DNA of 64,000 nt, taken from Piscinibacter sp. XHJ-5 (lineage in GTDB: Bacteria > Pseudomonadota > Gammaproteobacteria > Burkholderiales > Burkholderiaceae_C). Of the stretch, positions 44,651 through 55,522 are shown piece by piece; within the stretch, counting starts at the first letter, position 1; every line of letters starts with the position of its first letter. The stretch covers positions 6,262,001 through 6,326,000 of the forward strand of contig NZ_CP123228.1 of assembly GCF_029855045.1 (NCBI RefSeq). Reading direction: 5' to 3'. A program made the position numbers and the translations under genes. Under the pieces are notes generated by a model. The model was given only the letters and a program-made list of their open reading frames with translations. It had not been told where the DNA came from and did not search any database.

Positions 44651-46243
44651 TTGGCCACCGAGTCGCCTCCTCAGCGCAGCTACCGCGCCGCGTGCCCGAA
44701 CTGCGGCGCGCCGGTCGACTTCCGCTCGCCGGCGTCCGCCTTCGCCGTCTGCAGCTTCTGCAAGAGCACCATCGTCCGCGAGGGCGACGCACTGCGGCGC
44801 ATCGGCCAGAGTGCCGAGCTGTTCGACGACCATTCGCCGCTGCAGCTGGGCGCCGGCGGCACGCACCAGGGCGCCGCCTTCACGCTGGTCGGTCGCCTGC
44901 AGTACCGCTACCGCGACGGCACCTGGAACGAGTGGCACGCGCTGTTCGACAACGGCCGCAGCGCCTGGCTGTCGGAGGACAACGGCCGCTACGTGATGGC
45001 CTTCGATGCGCCACTCACGCAGGCACCGCCGCGTGCCGAAAGCCTGCAGCCGGGGCAGCAGCTCGTCGTCGAAGGACAGCCCTACGCGGTCGGCTCGGTC
45101 ACCGCCGCCAGACTGATCGCCGCGCAAGGCGAGCTGCCGTTCGCGCCGCACACCGAGCGCGCCTTCGTCGTCGCGGACCTGCGCAGCGCGCGCGGCGAGG
45201 TGGGCACGCTCGACTACAGCGATGCGCAGGCACCGAAGTGGTCCATCGGCCGCTCGGTGGCGATCAGCGAACTCGCGATGACCGGCCTGGCCGACAGCGC
45301 CGAGAAGACGCTGTCGGCGCGCGGCATCGAATGCCCGAGCTGCGGCGCGTCGCTGGAGGTGAAGCTCGCGACGACGCAATCCATCGTCTGCCACCAGTGC
45401 CACGCGGTGGTCGACGTGTCGCAAGGGATCGGCGCGGACCTGGCGCATTTCGCGCAGGACAACGGCATGGAGCCGCAGATCCCGCTCGGGCGCATCGGCA
45501 CGCTCACGCTGACCGCGAAGCGGCCGCTGCCGTGGCAGGTGGTCGGGTACGTCGAGCGCTGCGACATCCCCGACAGCGACGAGGACGAGCAGACCTTCTG
45601 GCGCGAGTACCTGCTGTACCACCGCACCGAAGGCTTCGCCTTCCTCGTCGATGCCGACGACGGATGGAGCTGGACCGCGCCCATCACCGGCACGCCGCAG
45701 AAGGCCGGCGACGGCATGAAGCACGAGGGTGTGACCTATCGCAAGCTGTACGACTACACCGGCCAGGTCACCTACGTCCTGGGTGAGTTCTACTGGCGGC
45801 TGGCGCGTCACGAGCGCACCTTCAACACCGACTACATCGGCACCGGCAACGCATCGAAGAAGCGGCTCAACCGCGAGCGCACCGGCAGCGGCGACACGCA
45901 GGAGATCGTCTGGTCCGCCGGCGAGACCCTGAGCGCCGACGAGGTGATCGCCGCCTTCAAGCTCGCGCCCGAGCAGCGCGCGGCGATGCAGAGGGATGCC
46001 GCGCCGACGACGATGCAGATGTCGCGGCTGATGAAGGTGGCGATCATCGTCTTCATCGTCATCGTGCTGCTGCTGATGTTCCGCTGCAGCAGCGGCGGCG
46101 GCGCGGCCGACTGCAGCGAGCTGCGCAACACCTACGGCGAGGCGTCCACCGAATACCGCACCTGCCTGGCCAACCAGCGCAGCGGATCGCGCACCGGCGG
46201 CGGATCGTACGGCGGCTTTTCCACCGGCGGCGGGCACAAGTAG
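44651..46243 (+). CDS. Zinc-ribbon DUF4178 protein
   Basis: The product is 530 aa from a TTG at 44651, the only plausible start near the SPFH stop. Two treble Cys pairs form zinc ribbons (CPNCGAPVDF...CSFCK at 15-37; CPSCGAS...CHQCH at about 228-250). DUF4178 domains follow each. A membrane helix (VAIIVFIVIVLLLMF, about 457-472) and a Gly/Ser-rich tail end the chain. DUF4178 proteins occur with DUF350 and polyamine-synthase genes; biochemical role unknown. The tail after the helix contains two Cys (DCSELRNTYGEASTEYRTC). Confidence 0.88.
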   Translation: MATESPPQRSYRAACPNCGAPVDFRSPASAFAVCSFCKSTIVREGDALRRIGQSAELFDDHSPLQLGAGGTHQGAAFTLVGRLQYRYRDGTWNEWHALFDNGRSAWLSEDNGRYVMAFDAPLTQAPPRAESLQPGQQLVVEGQPYAVGSVTAARLIAAQGELPFAPHTERAFVVADLRSARGEVGTLDYSDAQAPKWSIGRSVAISELAMTGLADSAEKTLSARGIECPSCGASLEVKLATTQSIVCHQCHAVVDVSQGIGADLAHFAQDNGMEPQIPLGRIGTLTLTAKRPLPWQVVGYVERCDIPDSDEDEQTFWREYLLYHRTEGFAFLVDADDGWSWTAPITGTPQKAGDGMKHEGVTYRKLYDYTGQVTYVLGEFYWRLARHERTFNTDYIGTGNASKKRLNRERTGSGDTQEIVWSAGETLSADEVIAAFKLAPEQRAAMQRDAAPTTMQMSRLMKVAIIVFIVIVLLLMFRCSSGGGAADCSELRNTYGEASTEYRTCLANQRSGSRTGGGSYGGFSTGGGHK

Positions 46244-46271
46244 CCGCCGCGACTCACCAGGAGCGTTCATC

Positions 46272-46493
46272 ATGATGGGCATCGAATGGTTGAAACCCAG
46301 CGTCTTCTTCGGCTCGGTGCTGTACGCGCTGATCGGCGTCTTCGTGTTCTGGGTCTGCTTCCTGATCGTCGACAAGGTCACGCCGTACAACCTGTGGGCC
46401 GAGATCGTCGAGCGCAAGAACACGGCGCTGGCGATCGTCGTCGGGGCGATGGCGATCGCGATCGGCATCATCGTGGCGGCCGCCATCCACTAG
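46272..46493 (+). CDS. DUF350 small membrane protein
   Basis: The product is 73 aa with two membrane segments (SVFFGSVLYALIGVFVFWVCFLIVD, in parts; LAIVVGAMAIAIGIIVAAAI) flanking KVTPYNLWAEIVERKNTA, the recognisable DUF350 core. CAGGAG precedes the ATG by about eight bases. DUF350 proteins are inner-membrane components of stress cassettes that also encode PspA/SPFH-type and polyamine-synthase-like proteins. Confidence 0.9.
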   Translation: MMGIEWLKPSVFFGSVLYALIGVFVFWVCFLIVDKVTPYNLWAEIVERKNTALAIVVGAMAIAIGIIVAAAIH

Positions 46494-46520
46494 CTCCGCT
46501 GCCGCCAGCGGCCTGATCCG

Positions 46521-48074
46521 ATGTCCGCCGTTCCCGCCGCGGCCGCCGAAGCCCGCATCCGCCCTGCCGAAGTGGCGCTGCTCGCGTCGGTGTTCGTCGT
46601 CGCGGCATGCGGGCTGGTCTACGAGCTCGCCGCCGGCGCGCTCGCGAGCTACCTGCTCGGCGATTCGGTGCTGCAGTTCTCCACCGTCATCGGCGCCTAC
46701 CTTTTCGCGATGGGCGTCGGCTCGTACCTGTCGCGGTTCTTCGAGCGCCAGCTCGTCGCCCACTTCCTGCGCATCGAGCTTCTGGTGGGCCTGGTCGGAG
46801 GCCTGATGCCGGCGGCGCTGTTCGCGCTGCACACGCTCGCCGCGCCGTCGTTCCGCTTCTCGCTGTACGCGCTGGTGTTGATCGTCGGCACGCTGGTCGG
46901 GCTGGAGATCCCGCTGGTGATGCGCATCCTCAAGCGCCACTTCCGCGAGCGCTATGCGCTCAAGCACCTGGTGTCGCAGGTGCTGACCTTCGACTACCTG
47001 GGCGCGCTGGCGGTGTCGGTGGCATTCCCGCTGCTGCTGGTGCCGCAGCTGGGGCTGATTCGCACCGGCGTCTTCTTCGGCCTGCTCAACGGCGGCGTCG
47101 CGCTGTGGGCGCTCTGGCTGTTCCGCGGCGAGCTGCGGCGGCTGCGCGCGCACGCGCTCGCCTGCGCCGCCACGCTGGCTTTGCTGCTGGCGGCTTTCGC
47201 CGGCGCCGATCGCGTGACCAGCTGGGCCGAGGACCGTTTCTACGGCGATCACATCGTCTACAGCGAGACGAGCGCCTACCAGCGGGTGGTGGTCACCTCC
47301 AGCCAGGCCGGGGTGCGCCTCTTCCTCAACGGCAACCTGCAATTCCACTCGCGCGACGAATACCGCTACCACGAGGCGCTGGTGCACCCGGCGATGGCCG
47401 CGCACGGTGCGGTCCGGCGCGTGCTGGTGCTCGGCGGCGGCGACGGCATGGCGGTGCGCGAGGTGCTCAAGCACCCGCTCGTCGAGCAGGTCACGCTGGT
47501 GGAGCTGGATCCGCACATCACGCGGCTGTTCGCCGAGCAGCCGCTGCTGCGCAAGCTCAACGGCGATGCGCTGCGCTCGGGCAAGCTCACCATCGTGAAC
47601 GCCGACGCGTTCACCTGGCTCGAACGCAGCACGGCGCTGTTCGACGTCGTCATCGTCGATTTCCCCGATCCGACCAACTTCTCGATCGGCAAGCTGTACA
47701 CCACCAGCTTCTACCAGCTGGTGGACGAGCACCTGAACGCCGGCGGCTATGCCGTCGTGCAGACCACGTCGCCGCTGATCGCGCGAAAGAGCTTCTGGAC
47801 GGTGGCCGCCACGATCGAGGCGACGGGTCTGACGGCCACGCCGTACCACGCGCACGTGCCGAGCTTCGGCGAGTGGGGCTTCATCGTCGCGAGCCGCCGG
47901 CCGTATCGCGCGCCGGCGGCGCTGCCGCCCGGGCTGCGCTTCCTGGATGCGGACGGGTTGCCGGCGCTGTTCCGCTTCCCACCCGACATGGCGCGCGTGC
48001 CGGCCGAGGTGAACCGCCTGTCGAACCAGGTGCTGGTGCAGACCTTCGAGCAAGAGTGGGGCAAGGTTCACTGA
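46521..48074 (+). CDS. Membrane-embedded spermidine-synthase-like protein
   Basis: The product is 517 aa. About seven membrane helices (15-225) precede an aminopropyltransferase-type Rossmann domain: GDHIVYSETSAYQRVVV, VLVLGGGDGMAVREVLKH (about 297-315), VTLVELDPHI, and VIVDFPDPTNFSIGKLYTTSFY in parts. Soluble spermidine synthases have Asp residues at these positions and move an aminopropyl group from decarboxylated SAM to putrescine. The fused membrane domain suggests action at the inner membrane. No SAM decarboxylase gene is adjacent. Its TGA overlaps the next ATG. Confidence 0.9.
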   Translation: MSAVPAAAAEARIRPAEVALLASVFVVAACGLVYELAAGALASYLLGDSVLQFSTVIGAYLFAMGVGSYLSRFFERQLVAHFLRIELLVGLVGGLMPAALFALHTLAAPSFRFSLYALVLIVGTLVGLEIPLVMRILKRHFRERYALKHLVSQVLTFDYLGALAVSVAFPLLLVPQLGLIRTGVFFGLLNGGVALWALWLFRGELRRLRAHALACAATLALLLAAFAGADRVTSWAEDRFYGDHIVYSETSAYQRVVVTSSQAGVRLFLNGNLQFHSRDEYRYHEALVHPAMAAHGAVRRVLVLGGGDGMAVREVLKHPLVEQVTLVELDPHITRLFAEQPLLRKLNGDALRSGKLTIVNADAFTWLERSTALFDVVIVDFPDPTNFSIGKLYTTSFYQLVDEHLNAGGYAVVQTTSPLIARKSFWTVAATIEATGLTATPYHAHVPSFGEWGFIVASRRPYRAPAALPPGLRFLDADGLPALFRFPPDMARVPAEVNRLSNQVLVQTFEQEWGKVH

Positions 48075-49672
48075 TGTGGTCGCGGCGGGCCTGGCTCGCA
48101 GGGGTCGCGGCGGCACTGGCTGCCTGCTCCAGACCGGCCGCTGTGCGCCATGGCGGCGCCTGGGTCGGCGCGCAGCATGCGCGCGGACATCGGCTGCGCG
48201 ACACCAAGAGCGGCAGCCTGCCCGCGCCGGCGCTGAAGCGGCGCGCCAGCGTGCTCGTCATCGGGGCGGGCGTCGCGGGTCTGGGCTGCGCACGGGCCCT
48301 GCTGCGCGCCGGCGTCGACGATGTGCAGGTGTTCGACCTGGAGGACAGCGCGGGCGGCAACAGCCGCGGGCATCGCATCGCCGGCATGGCGTGCCCGCTG
48401 GGTGCGCACTACCTGCCGGTGCCGGGACCGCACGCGACCGAGGTGATCGATCTGCTCGACGACCTGGGCTTGCGCCGCTCCACCCCCGGCGGCCAGCCGG
48501 CCTACGACGAGCGCCATCTTTGCCACAGTCCGCAGGAACGGCTGTTCGTCGACGGTCACTGGCACGACGGACTGCTGCCGCCGATCGAGGCCCTGCCGCA
48601 GGGTGAGCGCGCCGCCACGCTGGCGCAGTACCGGCGCTTCGGCGAGCAGGTGCACGCGCTCGGACGCGACCACGCCTTCTCGATTCCCACCGCCCGTTCG
48701 GCCTGGCGCCCCGAGCTCGATGCGCTGGACGCGGTCACCTTCTCCCGATGGCTCGATGCGCAGCAGCTCGACGCCCCTGCGCTGCGCTGGTACCTCGACT
48801 ACTGCTGCCGCGACGACTACGGCGCCGGCGCCGGCGAAGTGTCGGCCTGGGCCGGGCTGCACTACTTCGCCAGCCGCCATGGCTTTCATGCACCGGGGTC
48901 GGACGACGGCGAGCGCGATGCGGTGCTCACCTGGCCCGAGGGCAACGCCTGGCTGACCGGGCGCATGGCCGCGCCGCTGGGCGAGCGACTGCACACCGCG
49001 ATGGTGGCGCTGCGCATCGGCGAGCGCCGCCACGAGATCGACGTGGATCTGTGGAACGAGCGCACGCAGCAGCTCGAACGCTGGACCGCGCCGAGCGTGG
49101 TGCTGGCGACGCCGCTGTTCGTGTCGCTGCGCCTGCTCGAACGGCCGCCCGCCGCGCTGCAGGCGGCCGCCTCGCAGATGCGCCATGCGCCGTGGCTGGT
49201 GGCCAATCTGCACCTGGACCAGGCACTGGACGACCATCCCGGCGCGGCGCCGGCCTGGGACAACGTGGTGTACGGCGGCGCGGGCCTCGGGTATGTGGAT
49301 GCCATGCACCAGAGCACGCGGCCGCATCCCGGGCCGACGGTGCTCAGCGCCTATTGGTCGTGGGGCTCGGACCCGGCCTCGCGCCGCGCGCTGCTCGAGG
49401 GCTCATGGGACGAGTGGTCGGCGCGGGTCGTCGCGTCGCTCACGGGGCCGCATCCCGACCTGCCCGAAAAGCTCAGGCAGGTCGATCTGATGCGCTATGG
49501 GCACGCGATGAGCATCCCGCTACCGGGCGTGCGCAGCAGCGCTGCATTGCGGGCGCTGGCCGAGCCGCAGGGGCGGATCGCGTTCGCGCACAGCGATCTC
49601 TCGGGGTACTCCGTGTTCGAGGAGGCGCTGTTCCACGGCGTGCGCGCCGCGCGCCTACGAACGCATCAATGA
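48074..49672 (+). CDS. FAD-dependent amine-oxidase-like protein, Tat-exported lipoprotein candidate
   Basis: The product is 532 aa from ATG 48074 (TGATG overlap with the preceding stop). The N terminus MWSRRAWLAGVAAALAACSR has a twin-arginine motif and a lipobox LAAC, so the folded flavoprotein is probably exported and lipid-anchored. A Rossmann FAD motif VLVIGAGVAGLGCARALL (about 60-77) with a following acidic DLEDSAGGNSRG, and a C-terminal GRIAFAHSDLSGYSVFEEALFHG match flavin amine oxidases. With the spermidine-synthase homologue upstream, a polyamine-like substrate is attractive but unproven. Its 3' end overlaps pepP by 18 bp. Confidence 0.85.
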   Translation: MWSRRAWLAGVAAALAACSRPAAVRHGGAWVGAQHARGHRLRDTKSGSLPAPALKRRASVLVIGAGVAGLGCARALLRAGVDDVQVFDLEDSAGGNSRGHRIAGMACPLGAHYLPVPGPHATEVIDLLDDLGLRRSTPGGQPAYDERHLCHSPQERLFVDGHWHDGLLPPIEALPQGERAATLAQYRRFGEQVHALGRDHAFSIPTARSAWRPELDALDAVTFSRWLDAQQLDAPALRWYLDYCCRDDYGAGAGEVSAWAGLHYFASRHGFHAPGSDDGERDAVLTWPEGNAWLTGRMAAPLGERLHTAMVALRIGERRHEIDVDLWNERTQQLERWTAPSVVLATPLFVSLRLLERPPAALQAAASQMRHAPWLVANLHLDQALDDHPGAAPAWDNVVYGGAGLGYVDAMHQSTRPHPGPTVLSAYWSWGSDPASRRALLEGSWDEWSARVVASLTGPHPDLPEKLRQVDLMRYGHAMSIPLPGVRSSAALRALAEPQGRIAFAHSDLSGYSVFEEALFHGVRAARLRTHQ

Positions 49673-51070
49673 CTCGATGTCGTCGACTTCGACCGGTGCG
49701 TCGCGCGAGATCAGCTCGCAGCCTTGCGGCGTGATGACCGCATCGTCCTCGATGCGGATGCCGATGTGCCAGAACTTCTGCGGCACGCCTTCGGCCGGCC
49801 GCACGTAGAGGCCGGGCTCGAGCGTCACCGCCATGCCGGGCTGCAGGATGCGCGACGGCTTCTTGACCACCTTGCCACCGAGCCCGTCGGGCTGCTCCAG
49901 GGGCGCCTCGTCGAGCGCGAGGTACTCGCCCACGTCGTGCACGTCGCGGCCGATCCAGTGGCCGGTGCCGTGCATGTAGAACTGCCGGTAGGCGGCGCTC
50001 TCGATGACCGCATCGACGTCGCCCACCTTGTTGCGGTCGAGCAGGCCGCTGTCGAGCATGCCCTGGGCGAGAACGCGCACTGCCGCGTCGTGGGCGTCGC
50101 GGTGGCGCGCCCCCGGCCGCGTGACGGCGATGGCCGCCTTCTGTGCCGCCAGCACGATCTCGTACAGCTCGCGCTGCGGCGCGGTGAAGCGGCCGGTGGC
50201 CGGAAAGGTGCGCGTCACGTCGCTGGCATAGCCGTCGACCTCGCAGCCGGCGTCGATCAGGCACAGCTCTCCGGGAAGCAGCGGTGCGTCGCCCGCGGCG
50301 TAGTGAAGCACGCAGGCGTTGGCGCCGGCCGCGACGATGGAGGTGTAGGCCGGGCTCTGCGCGCCGTTCCGGCGGAATTCGTGCAACAGCTCGGCCTCGA
50401 TCTCGTACTCGCGCACGCTGGCCGCACCGGCACGGAATCGCTCGGCGCAGAAGCGCATCGCGCGCGAATGGCCGGCGGCCGAGATTCGCGCGGCGCGGCG
50501 CATGATCTCGATCTCGCCGGCATCCTTGATGAGCCGCATCTCGCCCAGCAGCACGCCCAGGTCGCGCTGCGACTGCGGGGATTCGACCCCGTAGCGGCCG
50601 CGCCGCCGCACTTCGGCCAGCCAGCCTTCCAGGCGCGCCGGCAGCTCTGCATGCACGCCGAACGGGAACCACAGCGTGTGCTGGTTGGCCAGCAGCTGCG
50701 GCATGCGCGTATCGAGCTCGCCGATGGGATAGGCCTCGTCCACGCCGAGCGCAGCCGGCGCCGCCTCGGGCCCGAGCCGAAAGCCGTCCCAGATCTCGTG
50801 CTCGGTGTCCTTGGGACGGCAGAACAGCGTGCTGCGTCCGCTGCTGGTGAGCACCAGCCAGGCCTGCGGCTCGGTGAAGCCGGTCAGATGGTGGAAATGG
50901 CTGTCGTAGCGGTACGGAAAGTCGTTGTCGCTGTTGCGCTGCCGCTCCGGCGCGGTGGGCACGATGGCGATGCCGCCGCCATCGCGGGCCATCGCACCTG
51001 CAATGAGGGTGCGCCGGTGCACGGTGACGGCATCGGCGAGGGAAACCGGATCGCGGAGCAAAGCATTCAT
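49655..51070 (-). CDS. pepP: Xaa-Pro aminopeptidase
   Basis: The product is 471 aa. N-terminal aminopeptidase-P domain (NSDNDFPYRYDSHFHHLTGF), then the pita-bread domain with all dimetal ligands: DAGCEVDGYASDVTRTFP (two Asp), HGTGHWIGRDVHDVG (His), LEPGLYV (Glu) and GIRIEDDAVI (Glu). It removes N-terminal residues before proline. Monocistronic, converging on the FAD-protein gene. Confidence 0.96.
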   Translation of the reverse strand: MNALLRDPVSLADAVTVHRRTLIAGAMARDGGGIAIVPTAPERQRNSDNDFPYRYDSHFHHLTGFTEPQAWLVLTSSGRSTLFCRPKDTEHEIWDGFRLGPEAAPAALGVDEAYPIGELDTRMPQLLANQHTLWFPFGVHAELPARLEGWLAEVRRRGRYGVESPQSQRDLGVLLGEMRLIKDAGEIEIMRRAARISAAGHSRAMRFCAERFRAGAASVREYEIEAELLHEFRRNGAQSPAYTSIVAAGANACVLHYAAGDAPLLPGELCLIDAGCEVDGYASDVTRTFPATGRFTAPQRELYEIVLAAQKAAIAVTRPGARHRDAHDAAVRVLAQGMLDSGLLDRNKVGDVDAVIESAAYRQFYMHGTGHWIGRDVHDVGEYLALDEAPLEQPDGLGGKVVKKPSRILQPGMAVTLEPGLYVRPAEGVPQKFWHIGIRIEDDAVITPQGCELISRDAPVEVDDIESLMRS

Positions 51071-51127
51071 CCGACGATTGTCACACCGGCGGTCACGCTT
51101 GCGGGCGTTCCGCGACCCGGGATCGCC

Positions 51128-51853
51128 CTAGGAAACGACCCGGCCCGGCGACCGCTGCGCGGCGCTCTGTCTCAGCTTGCGCAGCGCGCGACGCAACTCG
51201 GCTTCTTGCGCCTTGGCGGGCTCGGCGGCGGCGGGATTCGCGCTGCGCGCCCGGTCGCGGTCGCGCAGGTGCTGCATGCGCATGCGCAGGTGGTTGGCGA
51301 CCGCTTCCACCGCATCGAGGCCGCGGTGCGCATCGGTCTTGGGCAAGGCCACGACCCGCTTGTCGACCATGCGCACCGACAGCCGCACGAGCCGGTTGCG
51401 CCGGCCGTGACGCAGCGTGAAGCCGCCAGCCTCGCTCTCTTCGACCGACACGTCGCGGATGTTCTCGAGCGCGACCTGGCGCACGGTGCTGCGATAGCCG
51501 CGCTGGAACCAGAGGTTGTGGGCACTGGCGGCAACGCGTTCCCAGCGCAGCACGTCGAGCAGCACCGCACCGCCCAGCACCAGCAGGCCGGCGGCCCACA
51601 GCCATGGCCATTCGAGCAGCAACGCGAGCCACATCACCAGCCCGGCGGCCGCGGCCACGCCGATGATCTCGAGCATGCGGCGATCGGACGTGTGGTACAC
51701 GCGGCGTTCGTAGGTCGCGGCCTCGGGTTCTCCCGTGGCCAGCGGCGACCATGCCCACAGCACGGCCTTGACCGTGCGGGCCAGCAGCGCATGGGCGGCC
51801 ACGCCGATGGCGAGCAGGAAGGGCAGCGCCAGCACGAGTTGAAGGATCTTCAC
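51128..51853 (-). CDS. Membrane-anchored hypothetical protein
   Basis: The product is 241 aa. Hydrophobic segments at about 3-25, 62-80 and 84-100; a soluble middle with a PH-like beta pattern (ENIRDVSVEESEAGGFTLRHGR..LVRLSVRMVDKRVVALPKTD in parts) and a basic helical tail. No family is recognised with confidence. Codon use matches the core genes. Single gene between pepP and a divergent GNAT gene. Confidence 0.75.
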   Translation of the reverse strand: MKILQLVLALPFLLAIGVAAHALLARTVKAVLWAWSPLATGEPEAATYERRVYHTSDRRMLEIIGVAAAAGLVMWLALLLEWPWLWAAGLLVLGGAVLLDVLRWERVAASAHNLWFQRGYRSTVRQVALENIRDVSVEESEAGGFTLRHGRRNRLVRLSVRMVDKRVVALPKTDAHRGLDAVEAVANHLRMRMQHLRDRDRARSANPAAAEPAKAQEAELRRALRKLRQSAAQRSPGRVVS

Positions 51854-52042
51854 CGCGACACGATAGCCCAGCCGCCCACGCGCTGAAAAGGCACCGGGCC
51901 GGTACTTTTATCCGCCTGGCCGGCACGATCTGATCGAGCGGCGCTTTGGAGTCGCCGAACGGTCGCGTGCCTGTGGCGCAAATGAAGCACCCGCGAGCGC
52001 GCCGCAAGGCGAAAATCCGGCGATCACCAAGTCGCTTGCGTC

Positions 52043-52561
52043 GTGAAACCTCCGCTGGGCATCCGCATCCGCATCCTCACGCCTGCCGACGCCGCGGCGT
52101 TCCAGACGCTGCGCCTGCAAGCCCTGGCGGAGGACCCGGTGGCCTTTGCCTCCAGCTACGAAGAGGAGCGCGACACGCCGATGGCGACGGTGGCCGAGCG
52201 GCTGCAGCCGCTGGACGACCGCGCCATCGTCGGCGCCTTCGATCACGGCCACCTCGTCGGGCTGGCCGCCTGGCACCGCGAGGAGATGCGCAAGCTGCGC
52301 CACAAGGGCTTCGTCTGGGGCGTGTTCGTGGCCCCGACGCACCGCGGGCAGGGCCTTGCGCGGCGCCTGCTCGAGGCGGTCATCGCGCTAGCGCGCAACG
52401 CCGAGGGCATCCGCCAGCTCAACCTGACCGCGTACGCGGCCAACCAGGCCGCGGTGACGCTGTACGAGTCGCTCGGGTTCGTGGTGTACGGGCGCGAGCC
52501 GGCCGCCATCTGCGTCGACGGCATGCTGCACGACGACGTGCACATGAGCTTGCGGTTGTAG
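52043..52561 (+). CDS. GNAT-family N-acetyltransferase
   Basis: The product is 172 aa from GTG 52043. Typical GNAT order: IRILTPADAAAFQTLRLQAL, acetyl-CoA loop WGVFVAPTHRGQGLARRLLEAV (in parts; RGQGLA), and LNLTAYAANQAAVTLYESLGF. Substrate unknown. It stands 33 bp upstream of the URC1-type gene in the same direction and could share its transcript. Confidence 0.9.
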   Translation: MKPPLGIRIRILTPADAAAFQTLRLQALAEDPVAFASSYEEERDTPMATVAERLQPLDDRAIVGAFDHGHLVGLAAWHREEMRKLRHKGFVWGVFVAPTHRGQGLARRLLEAVIALARNAEGIRQLNLTAYAANQAAVTLYESLGFVVYGREPAAICVDGMLHDDVHMSLRL

Positions 52562-52594
52562 TCCAATGGGCAGGTCCCTGCTCCGGAGCAGTTC

Positions 52595-53852
<1,258 letters not shown>

Positions 53853-53860
<8 letters not shown>

Positions 53861-55151
53861 CGACCTCTCCACCGGCGACGCGGCGCTGCACGAAGCCGTG
53901 CGCGTGCTGCGCTCGCCGTCGGCCATCCGCGAGCGCAGCGCGCTGATCGCCGCGGCCGCGTCGGCCGGCCGTTCGGAGCACTTCACGATCGACCGCTCGC
54001 GCCTGCCGGCGGTCGCGGGTCGCGTGGCCCGCGTCACGCGCGAGCGCTACCCCGAGCTGAAGATCCCCTACCACAGCCGATGGCGCCACTTCGAGGCGGG
54101 CGGCGTCGATCGCAAGGGCGAGCTCGCGTCATGCTGGCACGGGCGCAGCTCGATCGCGGTGGCGCGCTCGTGCATCGATCTCACGCTGGTCAGCGTGCTG
54201 CTCGATGCCGGTGCGGGGGCGTCCTGGTCGTATCTCGAGCGCGAGACCGGGCACCGCTTCACCCGTTCCGAGGGCCTGGCGGTCGCCACCTTCCGGGCCT
54301 TCGTCGCGGGGCGCTTCTCGTCCGATGCGGGCGATCCATGCCGGGTCGACGCAGCCGCCCTGCTGCGGCTGGACGACAAGGCGCTGGCCGAGGTCTTCCA
54401 GGTCGACGAAGGCAACCCGCTGGTCGGGCTGGCCGGTCGCGCCAAGCTCCTGCGCCAACTCGGCGTGGCGTTGCGCGACCAGCCCCAGCTCTTCACGTCC
54501 ATCGGCCAGCCGGGCCACCTGTTCGATGCGCTGACCTACCACGCACACGCGCCCAAGCTGCGCCACCACCGGCCCGCGCCGTCCGCGCAGCGCCATCACC
54601 ACGTCAGCGCCCCACGCATCCTGGGTGCGCTGCTCGAAGCCTTCGGCAGCATCTGGCCGAACGGGCTGGTGCTCGGCGACGTGCCGCTGGGCGACGTGTG
54701 GCGCCACCCGGCGGCCGGGGGCACGGGGTCGAGCGCCGGCTACGTGCCCTTTCACAAGCTGTCGCAGTGGCTCACCTACTCGCTGCTCGAGCCTTTCGAG
54801 GGGGCAGGCGTGCAGGTGACCGAGCTCGATGCGCTGACCGGACTGCCCGAATACCGCAACGGCGGCCTGCTGCTCGATGCCGGGGTCATCGTGCCGCGCG
54901 AGCCGCAGGCGCTGCAGCAGCGGCTGAAGGTCCAGGACCCCTGGGTGGTCGAATGGCGCGCGCTGACGGTGGCGCTGATCGACGAGCTCGCGCCGCTGGT
55001 GCGCAACGAGCTGGGGCTGACGGCCGAGCAGCTGCCGCTGGCGCGCATCCTCGAGGGCGGCACCTGGGCGGCGGGACGTCAGATCGCGGCGGAGCTGCGC
55101 GACGACGGCGCGCCGCCGGTGCAGATCGAGAGCGACGGAACGGTGTTCTGA
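53853..55151 (+). CDS. URC4/DUF1688 protein of uracil catabolism
   Basis: The product is 432 aa from TTG 53853, inside the end of the URC1-type gene. Conserved DUF1688 stretches are visible: KIPYHSRWRHFEAGGVDR, IDLTLVSVLLDAGAGASWSY (in parts), GLPEYRNGGLLLDAGVI, and ARILEGGTWAAGRQIAAELR. DUF1688 is the URC4 component of the URC pathway, genetically required for growth on uracil as nitrogen source; its reaction is not firmly established. Confidence 0.93.
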
Positions 55152-55165
55152 GGGCTGGGGTCGAC

Positions 55166-55522
55166 TCACCGGCGCCGCAGCCACAGCCCATACAACACGG
55201 CATTCACCACCAGCACCGCCGCCGCGATCGCCCACTGAATGTCGCGTGTCAGCGCTGCCGGATAGATCAGCGGCAGCAGGTAGTGGTCGACGAAGCCGCC
55301 CGCGTACCCGTGCTCGCCCGCCAAGGTGCGCAGCCGGTTCTCCAGCGGCGTCAGCGGACACACGGTGCCGGACCATTCAACGAACACGCCCCACAGCACC
55401 GCCGGGCCGTGCAGCCACACGAGGCGCGGCCAGCGCCACAGCAGCGAGGCACCGAAAGCGACGAAGAGGATGAACACGAGGTGCAGCACCAGCACCACGT
55501 CGGCCGCCAGCGAGGCGGTCAT
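55166..55522 (-). CDS. DUF2784 small membrane protein
   Basis: The product is 118 aa with three to four membrane helices. The family signature is LVLHLVFILFVAFGASLLWRWPRLVWLHGPAVLWGVFVEWSGTVCPLTPLEN in parts, ending GGFVDHYLLPLIYP. Function unknown. Its ATG overlaps the stop of the upstream minus-strand gene (ATGA). The pair is inserted, in opposite orientation, between URC4 and upp. Confidence 0.9.
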   Translation of the reverse strand: MTASLAADVVLVLHLVFILFVAFGASLLWRWPRLVWLHGPAVLWGVFVEWSGTVCPLTPLENRLRTLAGEHGYAGGFVDHYLLPLIYPAALTRDIQWAIAAAVLVVNAVLYGLWLRRR

